From the NCBI GenBank assembly GCA_019240405.1, contig JAFAYL010000043.1, positions 1-64,000 on the forward strand: DNA of 64,000 nucleotides, given 5' to 3'. The first letter of the stretch is position 1. Each line of letters begins with the position of its first letter. The notes under the pieces are model-generated. The model had not been told where the DNA came from and did not search any database. It saw nothing but the letters and a program-made list of their open reading frames with translations. A program made the position numbers and the translations under genes. This document shows, in pieces, positions 35,199-42,903 of this stretch. The DNA comes from Acidobacteriaceae bacterium. Lineage in GTDB: Bacteria; Acidobacteriota; Terriglobia; Bryobacterales; Bryobacteraceae.

Positions 35199-37366
35199 GC
35201 GCTAGGCTGTGTTGCGACCTCGTGAGCCAGACACCGCACGACCTGTTCGCGAAGCGTGTTGAGCGCAGTCGTCAGGCGATCTGTTTCAATCAACACAAAT
35301 TCGTACGCTGGCGGGAAGCTCTTGCGCACCTGCATCAGGCGACTGTGATCTTCGCGCAACTTCGGCAATGTTTCTGAAGCGGCTGCCGAGCCTCGGAGCG
35401 CGGCTGCGAGAAAATAAAGCGTAAATTCCACATCATACGCAAACGCTCGGAGTTCTGGAGGAGGGTTCCCCGGTTCAGTTGCGAGTTCACCGGCTTCGAG
35501 GGCCATCATGGCGTGCATCAGGGCGTGCGAGTGCGCGAGTATGGATGTGAGGCAATTGAGCCGTTCGCGCTTGATGCCCGGCTCTGCACTGACCCGGTCA
35601 ACTGAGGCTTCCGCATCGGATCGGGCACGCCTCAAATCGCGGCGGGTCTGATCCAGGTTGGCCTCAAGCGAAGGATCCTCCCTTTCGAGCCGCTCGAGAA
35701 CCGCACGAAAGTAGATACGGCAAGCATCGAACATTGCGGCGACGGATTCGTTTACCTGCATCCGCTCCCAAGTGGGCCAGAGCGCGTAAGCCAGCAAGGC
35801 CAGGATGCCGCCTGCCGCTGTGTTCAGCGCGCGCTCCGTAACGACTTCTTTCGGCGTGACCCCGGTAGCGGCAATCAGAAAAACGATCAAGCCACTCACT
35901 GACACGCTGAAGACGCCGTAGTTTGCCGGTCCGATTGAGCGAAGCAAGAAAGTGAAAGCTCCGACCAGGATCAACTGGGTCAGCGCCGATTCTGGAAACA
36001 CGTGATAGAGACCAGTTGCGAGGACGAGGCCTACAAACGTTCCCGCGAGGCGCAGGATACCGCGGCTGAATGTTGTGGTGAAATCCGGCTTCAGCACGAC
36101 GGCCATTGTCATTGGAAGCCAGTACGATCGCTGCCAACTGGTACCGCGTCCGATCGCATCCCCGATTGCAACGCAAACAGTCAAGCGAACGGCATGACGG
36201 AAAGCAGGGGAGTTGAAATGCAGGTTCGCGCGTAGGATTCCGAACCAGTTAGTGACCTGCAGTTTCCAGGGTTGTGCTGCTTCACGCTTAGCGAATTCCG
36301 ACAATCCTTCAGGCGTCGCATGCTGCGCGAGCTCCAGAACGGATCGTAGCTGTCCGGTAAGAGTATCGACAGCAGAAGGTAGTTCAGTTTCGAGTAGCGG
36401 ATCGGCCTTGGAGGTTTGACAATGCGCTTTTTCAAACACCACATCTAATGCCTTCAGCAGATCGGGTCCGCCTTCAATTGGTCTATCCGCGCCTAACGAA
36501 TCGCCTACGCGGCGCAACAAGTTTGGAGTTATCTCGAGTAACTCTTTTACGCATTCGGCAGCCTTCTGCCGGTCCGGTGTATCGTCGTATTTCTCATGCC
36601 GCAATGCCTGGCCGAGCCGCGCCAGTATGAAACTGGAGAGCCGGATTCGATCCGCCTGATCGAATAACAAGCGATAGCGCTCGCCTTCGATGCTATGATC
36701 CCTGCCGAGAGCGGACAGCGTGTCTTGCGCCTGCGGGCTGAGAGTGCTTACCGGCAAGTCGGTCAGCTTGCCCGATTGGGGGTCGATATCTCGGGCAAGG
36801 TCGAGATAGAGTTGGCCAAGCAGTTGTCGTTCCGGTTCTCTGCGCCGAAGCGGCCAAAAGAGCAGAGCCAGACAGGTTTGAAGCAATCCGCCGGCCAGGA
36901 CGAGCGAGGCTGCAATTGCGGCATCTTTGGCTGAGAACGCGGCGCGGGCCGCAAAGACAATTAGCGCGACGAGCGTGTTCAGGCCGAGATCGCCGGCGCG
37001 CGTGCTGATCGAGACCAGCATTCCAGCTACGAACGCCCAAGCGGCTGCAACGACGATGGCGGCCCAATGATATTTGCCTGTCGCCGAGCCAGTGAATACC
37101 GCAACCGCGCCGAGGATGCTCCAGGTGAGCATGCGCCGCGCGCGTTGGCCGTAGGGATCGCGGCCATCGGAATACGAGACGTTCAGCGCGCCGGTGGTGA
37201 TTGCGACGGCGCCAAGCGGCTCTCCGATCGCGATTCCGATGCCGAGCGGCAGCGCTACGCCGAGCGAATTTCGGAACGCAATCCAAGTGTTGATCTTGCT
37301 TCTATCTAGCTTGGTGATCGTGCGCCAGAACGCGGTTGCTGGACGCGGCTGGGGTATGTCGGCCAA
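35186..37366 (-). CDS. FUSC-family membrane protein (aromatic acid exporter type)
   Basis: The 726-residue protein has two clusters of membrane helices. The first (about residues 30–160) begins RNSLGVALPLGIGIAIGEPL and includes AAWAFVAGMLVSISTRAGDL. The second (about residues 395–560) has SYWLPMTMAVVLKPDFTTTF, typical of FUSC / aromatic acid exporter proteins, and IGPANYGVFSVSVSGLIVFL. A soluble helical tail follows. It probably exports aromatic or other organic acids. The start is a TTG at 37366; no ATG or GTG fits better. A TATACT box on the minus strand at 37373–37378 lies only 7 bases upstream, so the mRNA may be leaderless. Confidence 0.82.
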   Translation of the reverse strand: MADIPQPRPATAFWRTITKLDRSKINTWIAFRNSLGVALPLGIGIAIGEPLGAVAITTGALNVSYSDGRDPYGQRARRMLTWSILGAVAVFTGSATGKYHWAAIVVAAAWAFVAGMLVSISTRAGDLGLNTLVALIVFAARAAFSAKDAAIAASLVLAGGLLQTCLALLFWPLRRREPERQLLGQLYLDLARDIDPQSGKLTDLPVSTLSPQAQDTLSALGRDHSIEGERYRLLFDQADRIRLSSFILARLGQALRHEKYDDTPDRQKAAECVKELLEITPNLLRRVGDSLGADRPIEGGPDLLKALDVVFEKAHCQTSKADPLLETELPSAVDTLTGQLRSVLELAQHATPEGLSEFAKREAAQPWKLQVTNWFGILRANLHFNSPAFRHAVRLTVCVAIGDAIGRGTSWQRSYWLPMTMAVVLKPDFTTTFSRGILRLAGTFVGLVLATGLYHVFPESALTQLILVGAFTFLLRSIGPANYGVFSVSVSGLIVFLIAATGVTPKEVVTERALNTAAGGILALLAYALWPTWERMQVNESVAAMFDACRIYFRAVLERLEREDPSLEANLDQTRRDLRRARSDAEASVDRVSAEPGIKRERLNCLTSILAHSHALMHAMMALEAGELATEPGNPPPELRAFAYDVEFTLYFLAAALRGSAAASETLPKLREDHSRLMQVRKSFPPAYEFVLIETDRLTTALNTLREQVVRCLAHEVATQPSAQES

Positions 37367-37589
37367 GGTTGAGTATAAGGCTCGGAAGACGCTGTTCTAA
37401 AGGGCAAATGGGTAAATTGCCAAAAAACAATTCGACGTTTTCCTCTGTGAATTGAGCCAGACTATCGACGTCGTTTGTAAAGCGAGGCTCGCCGAAAGCC
37501 GCACTGGCCCAGGACCCTCCTATCGCGTAGCGAATCCCGGCTCGCTCGAGTGCGGAGCGTAGCGGATCGAACCCGTCCGCAGGGGACAT
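37302..37589 (-). pseudogene. Truncated nucleotidyltransferase-like protein
   Basis: The first 55 residues (ALERAGIRYAIGGSWASAAF with GEPRFTNDVDSLAQFTEENV) fit the minimal nucleotidyltransferase pattern G(G)S-x9–13-D-x-D: GGSWAS then NDVDSL. Intact members run for about 150–200 residues. Here homology stops at about FFGNLP and the frame continues with unlike sequence into the 5' end of the FUSC gene, ending at 37302. The gene starts one base inside its partner's stop (TAATG). It is probably a decayed remnant. Confidence 0.65.
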
Positions 37590-37846
37590 TACGGTTTTCG
37601 GTAAGCCTTTCTCGCGAGTTCTAATCCAAACCGAGTGACAGCAATTCGAAATGTGATTTCGGCCTCATCGGCGTGCGGATCGTTGCGCCGGGCTGCAGCA
37701 CGTTGGAGAGAATCTGCTGCCCTCCAAAGGGCGGCCGTCAAACCGAGCCGTTCCGAGCGTGTCAAGCTTTTCAGCCGTTGGAAGTAGATCTCACTCGCCT
37801 TTTGAGATGTGTCGCTAAACGTCACAGTATTTCGAGTATCTCTCAC
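37589..37846 (-). CDS. Small helical partner of the nucleotidyltransferase remnant
   Basis: The 85-residue protein (QKASEIYFQRLKSLTRSERL, GLTAALWRAADSLQRAAARR, EAEITFRIAVTRFGLELARK) is helical and soluble. It is immediately upstream of, and overlaps by one base, the truncated nucleotidyltransferase. I recognise this pairing from Acidobacteriota, where a small helical gene precedes a nucleotidyltransferase. Whether it is an antitoxin-like partner is unknown. Its own frame looks intact. Confidence 0.6.
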   Translation of the reverse strand: MRDTRNTVTFSDTSQKASEIYFQRLKSLTRSERLGLTAALWRAADSLQRAAARRNDPHADEAEITFRIAVTRFGLELARKAYRKP

Positions 37847-37855
37847 GTTTCTAAC

Positions 37856-39196
37856 CTACACAGGCCGAAACGTCGCCTTGAAATGGCGGAGATACTTCGG
37901 TTCGGAAACGATCTCGAAGCCGCGCAGTCCGTCTCTGCGCTCGTTTACTTCGAGAATCGCTTCGACTAGGTAATCGATGTGACTTTGCGTATAGACGCGA
38001 CGCGGGATCGCCAGCCGCAAAAGCTCGTGACGCGCATTCTCGCCGAACATCACTGATCCAATCTCGACTGAGCGAATACTGGCGTGCCGGTAAAGCTCGA
38101 CGGCCAGCGATTGCCCGGGAAATTGATGACGCGGAATGTGCGGCAGCATGCGGCCTGCGTCAATGTATATGGCGTGACCGCCCGGTGGCTCGACAATGGG
38201 CACACCGTGATCGGCGATATGCCGGCCGAGATACGCAGTCGACGCGATTCGATATTCGAGATAATCCGGCTGCAAGACTTCCTCAAGCCCAACCGCCATT
38301 GCGTCGAGATCGCGCCCGGCAAGTCCGCCGTATGTGGGAAAACCTTCCGTCAACGTGAGGAGGTCTTTTTCCTGCTCGGCGAGCCGGTCATCGTTGGTGC
38401 ACAATAAGCCACCGATATTCGCGAATGCGTCTTTCTTAGCTGAAAATGTGCAGCCATCGGCAAGCGAGAACATCTTTTGAGCGATCTGCTTAGGGGTCCA
38501 ATCTTTGTACTCGGATTCGCGCTGCTTGATGAACCAGGCATTTTCCGCAAAGCGGCAGGCATCGAGATACAGCGGAATTCCGTGCCGCGAAGCTATCTCG
38601 CGCACCTGTGCGATATTCGCCATCGAGACGGGCTGGCCGCCGCCGGAGTTGTTGGTTACCGTAATCATAATCAGCGGAATATTCAATGCGCCTTCGCTTT
38701 CAATCAAGCGCTCCAGCGCTTCGATATCCAGGTTCCCTTTAAAAGGAAGACGTGACTGCGTATCGGCTGCAATGGGCAGGTCGACCGCTTTTGCGCCGCG
38801 GTATTCAATATTGGCGCGCGTTGTATCGAAGTGGGAATTGTTGGGCACGATCGCGCCAGGGTGACAGGTAATGGCGAACAGAATGCGCTCAGCGGCCCGG
38901 CCTTGGTGCGCGGGAATGATATGGCGGAATCCAGTGAGATCCTGAACCGTTTCTTTGAGCCGGTAGAAGCTGTCGCTTCCGGCGTATGACTCGTCCCCAC
39001 GCATCAGCGCCGCCCACTGCTCGGTGGACATGGCGCTGGTTCCGGAGTCAGTGAGCAGGTCGAGAAGGATGTCGCGTGCTCGCAACAAAAAGAGGTTGTA
39101 GCCGGCTTGTTCGAGAAGGCGCTCACGCTCCTCCGGAGTCGTGCGGCGAAGGGGCTCGACGCTCTTGATGCGAAACGGCTCAATAATCGTCTTCAC
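37856..39196 (-). CDS. tnaA: Tryptophanase (tryptophan indole-lyase)
   Basis: The 446-residue PLP enzyme has EPFRIKSVEPLRRTTPEERE, LLTDSGTSAMSTEQWAALMR, IPAHQGRAAERILFAI, VTNNSGGGQPVSMANIAQVR, LYLDACRFAENAWFIKQRE and the PLP-lysine loop FSAKKDAFANIGGLL. Tyrosine phenol-lyase is a close relative. Two positions favour tryptophanase: YLRHFKATF has His where phenol-lyases have Phe (E. coli TnaA H463), and VEIGSVMFG has Ile where phenol-lyases have the substrate-binding Arg. It should yield indole, pyruvate and ammonia. It diverges from the cystathionine beta-synthase gene. Confidence 0.9.
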   Translation of the reverse strand: MKTIIEPFRIKSVEPLRRTTPEERERLLEQAGYNLFLLRARDILLDLLTDSGTSAMSTEQWAALMRGDESYAGSDSFYRLKETVQDLTGFRHIIPAHQGRAAERILFAITCHPGAIVPNNSHFDTTRANIEYRGAKAVDLPIAADTQSRLPFKGNLDIEALERLIESEGALNIPLIMITVTNNSGGGQPVSMANIAQVREIASRHGIPLYLDACRFAENAWFIKQRESEYKDWTPKQIAQKMFSLADGCTFSAKKDAFANIGGLLCTNDDRLAEQEKDLLTLTEGFPTYGGLAGRDLDAMAVGLEEVLQPDYLEYRIASTAYLGRHIADHGVPIVEPPGGHAIYIDAGRMLPHIPRHQFPGQSLAVELYRHASIRSVEIGSVMFGENARHELLRLAIPRRVYTQSHIDYLVEAILEVNERRDGLRGFEIVSEPKYLRHFKATFRPV

Positions 39197-39234
39197 CGTA
39201 TCCTTATAGATAGCAATCGCAGTAAAGCCTGCTC

Positions 39235-40629
39235 ATGGAAACACATACGTTAATGCCCGGCGCGTCGGTCGCCGTCCCGACTCTCAACCTGATTGGCAAC
39301 ACGCCGTTAGTCGAACTCGTTGGATTCGATACGGGAGTCTGCGAGCTGTACCTGAAACTTGAATCGCAGAATCCTGGCGGATCGATCAAGGACCGGATGG
39401 CGGTTTCGATGATCGAAGCGGCCGAACAAAGCGGCGCGCTGGCGCACGGCGACACGATTATTGAAGCGACGGCCGGTAATACGGGGATCGGTCTAGCTCT
39501 CGTCGCGGCCGTCAAAGGTTACCACCTGATCTTGGTAATTCCCGACAAAATGTCACCGGAAAAGATCGCGCACGCGCGAGCACTGGGAGCCGATATTCGA
39601 CTGACACGCTCAGATGTCGGCCCGGGGCATCCCGATTACTACCAGGACATGGCGGCACGCATCGCGAAAAAGACGCCGCGCTGTTATCACATCAACCAGT
39701 TCGCGAATCCCGCAAATCCGCTGGCCCATGAAGTGACAACGGGGCCGGAAATTTGGCATCAGATGGATCACTGCGTGGATGTTGTGGTTTGCGGAGTTGG
39801 TTCTGGGGGAACGATGACCGGCCTCAGCCGGTTTTTTGCGCGCGTGCAGCCGGATTGCGAGATGGTACTCGCGGATCCGGCCGGTTCCTCGATTGCTGAA
39901 TTCGTGCGCACCGGGAAAGAGGTTCCTTCCGGAAGTTATGCGGTGGAAGGAATCGGCGGAGCTTGCGTGCCGGACATAGCAGACCTGTCCCGTGTGCGGC
40001 GCGCTTTTAGTATCAGTGATTCGGAGAGTTTTCTTACCGCGCGGGATCTACTCAAGCGGACAGGCATTTTTGGCGGGCCTTCATCTGGAACGCTGCTCGC
40101 GGCTGCGCTGCGCTATTGCCGTGAACAGACAGTAAGCAAACGAGTCGTCACGTTCGTGTGCGACACAGGATCGAAGTATTTATCAAAAATGTACAACGAT
40201 TACTGGCTGCTTGATCAAGGCTATCTCGAACGCCCTTCAAAGGGGACGCTCGGCGAGCTGATTGCAAGGCGCTACGAAGAAGGGGCGGTGATTACCGTTG
40301 GTCCTGAGGACACGCTGCTCACGGCATTTCAGCGCATGCGAATGGCGGATGTTTCGCAGGTGCCTGTTTTGCAGGAGGGCAAATGCGTAGGCGTACTGGA
40401 TGAATCGGATCTGCTGGTTGCGATGCACGGCGATCCGAGCAAGTTTCATTCGCCTGTGCGTGATGCTATGACGAGGCGGCTCGAGACAATCTCGCCCCAT
40501 CAAGGAATTGAGTCGGTCTACGACATTCTCGATCGCGGGTTGGTGGCGCTCGTAACCGAACGAGACAATTTCCTAGGCTTGATTACTCGATCCGATCTAC
40601 TGAGCTATCTGCGGCGGAAGCTGCACTGA
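39235..40629 (+). CDS. Cystathionine beta-synthase with CBS domains
   Basis: The protein (464 residues) has a PLP fold-type II domain (about residues 10–325): TLNLIGNTPLVELVGFDTGV, SQNPGGSIKDRMAVSMIEAA (with the PLP Lys), EATAGNTGIGLALVAAVKGY, and the phosphate-binding loop CGVGSGGTMTGLSRFFARVQ. Two CBS motifs follow (about 335–464; AVITVGPEDTLLTAFQRMRM and METISP-like region). It condenses serine and homocysteine to cystathionine. The next gene is the matching lyase, so the pair does reverse transsulfuration from homocysteine to cysteine. Confidence 0.9.
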   Translation: METHTLMPGASVAVPTLNLIGNTPLVELVGFDTGVCELYLKLESQNPGGSIKDRMAVSMIEAAEQSGALAHGDTIIEATAGNTGIGLALVAAVKGYHLILVIPDKMSPEKIAHARALGADIRLTRSDVGPGHPDYYQDMAARIAKKTPRCYHINQFANPANPLAHEVTTGPEIWHQMDHCVDVVVCGVGSGGTMTGLSRFFARVQPDCEMVLADPAGSSIAEFVRTGKEVPSGSYAVEGIGGACVPDIADLSRVRRAFSISDSESFLTARDLLKRTGIFGGPSSGTLLAAALRYCREQTVSKRVVTFVCDTGSKYLSKMYNDYWLLDQGYLERPSKGTLGELIARRYEEGAVITVGPEDTLLTAFQRMRMADVSQVPVLQEGKCVGVLDESDLLVAMHGDPSKFHSPVRDAMTRRLETISPHQGIESVYDILDRGLVALVTERDNFLGLITRSDLLSYLRRKLH

Positions 40630-40651
40630 GCGGCTCCTCCCGAACACTCTC

Positions 40652-41800
40652 ATGCCGCATCGTTTCGGAACACGCGCGATCCACGCCGGACAATCTCCCG
40701 ATCCGTCGACGGGCGCAATTATGACGCCGATCTACGCCACGTCGACGTATGTTCAGCAAAGCCCGGGCGTGCATCACGGGTTCGAATATTCGCGCTCGCA
40801 GAACCCGACGCGATTCGCTTACGAGCGATGCGTTGCCGATCTCGAGGGCGGAACGCGCGGTTTTGCGTTTGCTTCCGGCTTGGCGGCCATGGCGACTGTT
40901 TTAGATCTGCTTAATACCGGCGACCACGTGGTTGCGATGGATGACCTCTATGGCGGCACGTTCCGGTTATTCGAGCGTGTACGGAAGAAATCTGCCGGCC
41001 TGGAATTCAGCTTCGTCGACATGTCAGATCTTGAATCGCTTCGACGCTCACTGAGGCCAAACACGCGCATGATTTGGGTCGAGACGCCTTCGAACCCGTT
41101 GTTGAAGATCGTGGATCTCGAAGCGGTGGCAGGGGTCGCGAAAGAGGGCGGACGTCTCACGGTGGCCGATAACACGTTCGCAAGCCCCTATCTCCAGCGC
41201 CCGCTCGAGTTCGGCTTCGATATCGTCGTGCATTCAGCGACGAAGTACTTGAACGGGCACTCGGATATTGTCGGCGGCGTCGTGGTTGTAACCGATCGAG
41301 AATTGGGCGAGCGCTTGGCGTTTCTTCAAAATGCAGTGGGCGCAATCGCGAGCCCGTTTGACTCTTTCCTGGTTTTGCGTGGCTTGAAGACGCTGCACTT
41401 GAGGATGGACCGGCACTGCGCGAATGCGCAAGAGTTAGCTGAGTGGCTAAAGGGACATCCCGCCGTTGAATCCGTGATGTACCCCGGACTTACATCGCAT
41501 CCGCAGCACGCGCTTGCGCGAAAACAGATGGACGCGTTCGGCGGAATGATGTCGCTCGTTTTGAAAGGCGATCTTTCTGATGCGCGAAGAATGCTCGAGC
41601 GATGCCGCGTGTTCGCTTTGGCGGAGAGTCTTGGAGGTGTGGAAAGCCTGATAGAGCATCCCGCGATCATGACTCACGCATCTGTTCCAGCGGACCAGCG
41701 GCGGCTTGCAGGAATCTCGGACACATTGATTCGCCTTTCGGTCGGGATCGAAGAAGTGGACGATTTGAAGAAGGATCTGGAACAGGCACTTGCGGCTTGA
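40652..41800 (+). CDS. Cystathionine gamma-lyase/synthase family PLP enzyme
   Basis: The 382-residue protein has the Cys/Met metabolism PLP signature: FGTRAIHAGQSPDPSTGAIM, TPIYATSTYVQQSPG, YSRSQNPTRFAYERCVADLE, GTRGFAFASGLAAMATVLDL, and the PLP-lysine loop VVHSATKYLNGHSDIVGGVV. It ends with the family C-terminus (RLSVGIEEVDDLKKDLEQAL). Following cystathionine beta-synthase by 22 bases suggests cystathionine gamma-lyase, making cysteine, 2-oxobutyrate and ammonia; gamma-synthase cannot be excluded by sequence alone. Confidence 0.88.
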   Translation: MPHRFGTRAIHAGQSPDPSTGAIMTPIYATSTYVQQSPGVHHGFEYSRSQNPTRFAYERCVADLEGGTRGFAFASGLAAMATVLDLLNTGDHVVAMDDLYGGTFRLFERVRKKSAGLEFSFVDMSDLESLRRSLRPNTRMIWVETPSNPLLKIVDLEAVAGVAKEGGRLTVADNTFASPYLQRPLEFGFDIVVHSATKYLNGHSDIVGGVVVVTDRELGERLAFLQNAVGAIASPFDSFLVLRGLKTLHLRMDRHCANAQELAEWLKGHPAVESVMYPGLTSHPQHALARKQMDAFGGMMSLVLKGDLSDARRMLERCRVFALAESLGGVESLIEHPAIMTHASVPADQRRLAGISDTLIRLSVGIEEVDDLKKDLEQALAA

Positions 41801-41829
41801 ATGTGGGTTGGTCAGAAGGACACGGTGCA

Positions 41830-42879
41830 ATGAACAGACGTCAGGTATTGAAGCGGATAGCGGTTCCGGTTGCCGCTGCTTTTGCGCAGCCGGTGGACAA
41901 GCCAAAGTCAGACGCGCAGGCAATCGGGCCGGCGACCGAGCGGACGCCACTCATGGCAGAATATGAGCGGTTGCGTTTCGGCGTCTCCTATCACTTCAGC
42001 ATGAACACGTTCACCGGAGACGATTACGAACAGGGCAAAGTGCCGGCCACCACATACAATCCGACCAAGCTCGATGTGCGGCAGTGGATCAGCGCCGCGC
42101 ATGATCTTGGGGCGAAGTACGCTGTGTTGACGGCCAAGCACATGTCGGGATTTGCGCTTTGGGATTCGGAAGGATACGAGTACGATGTGGCCGCGAGCGG
42201 AAACAAGACGGATGTCGTCGCGGCGTTCATGGCTGCTTGCCGCGAATTCGATATACGGCCCGGATTCTACTACTGCATTCTCGATCCTCACAATGAAGGT
42301 AAGTTTGATTGGAACGCGCCCGTTTTACCCGCCTATTACAAGCTCATCTATCATCAAGTGACAGAACTGCACACGCGCTACCCGGGTGCGTTCTATCAGC
42401 TCTTCGATATCACCTGGAAGGTTTCGGATGAGCAACGCTGGGAGCTCTACAGGCTGGTCAAGAAGCTAAACCCCGAGTGCGTGATTGTAATGAATCAGGC
42501 GTTTTATCAGAGCAAGCGCAATCAAGGACGAACTGCCGAGCCGAAGAGCTGGCCTACGGACGTGATCAACGGCGAAGATCAGTTGCCGCCTCCGGAAGGG
42601 CACGACCCGCATCTCAAGTTTGAGGGCAAGACGTATTACCTGCCATTTGAAGCTTGGATGCCCGCCGGCCCGCTCTATCCACCGATGCCCGGAATGCATA
42701 GCTGGTTTTGGCGTGAAGGATTTAAGACGCAGAGTCCGGAAGCGATCGCGGGCTTTTATCGCGCTTGCACGACGCGCAATTCGAATCTCCTGCTCAACCT
42801 AAGCCCCGACAAGACAGGCCGCTTACCGGACGAACAGGTGGAGACGCTGCACGCGGCCGCGAAGCTGATTCACGCCTGA
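41830..42879 (+). CDS. Alpha-L-fucosidase (GH29-type)
   Basis: The 349-residue protein starts at the ATG at 41830 with MNRRQVLKRIAVPVAAAFAQ, a signal-like N-terminus with a twin-arginine-like NRRQVLK but weak hydrophobicity. The GH29 core has RFGVSYHFSMNTFTGDDYEQ, KYAVLTAKHMSGFALWDSEG, FYYCILDPHN and LLLNLSPDKTGRLPDEQVET, all fucosidase landmarks. It removes fucose from glycans. It is shorter than many GH29 enzymes, lacking the C-terminal beta-sandwich. It converges with the TonB-dependent receptor gene. Confidence 0.83.
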   Translation: MNRRQVLKRIAVPVAAAFAQPVDKPKSDAQAIGPATERTPLMAEYERLRFGVSYHFSMNTFTGDDYEQGKVPATTYNPTKLDVRQWISAAHDLGAKYAVLTAKHMSGFALWDSEGYEYDVAASGNKTDVVAAFMAACREFDIRPGFYYCILDPHNEGKFDWNAPVLPAYYKLIYHQVTELHTRYPGAFYQLFDITWKVSDEQRWELYRLVKKLNPECVIVMNQAFYQSKRNQGRTAEPKSWPTDVINGEDQLPPPEGHDPHLKFEGKTYYLPFEAWMPAGPLYPPMPGMHSWFWREGFKTQSPEAIAGFYRACTTRNSNLLLNLSPDKTGRLPDEQVETLHAAAKLIHA

Positions 42880-42903
42880 GCGGCGCTGACTTTTGTAGCG
42901 CTC

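Noticed and set aside
37856-39196. Tyrosine phenol-lyase as the identity
   Set aside because: The active-site positions typical of phenol-lyases (Arg and Phe) are Ile and His, as in tryptophanase.
41602-41829. N-terminal extension of the fucosidase frame
   Set aside because: It overlaps the cystathionine gamma-lyase 3' end in another frame; the signal-like start at 41830 fits better.
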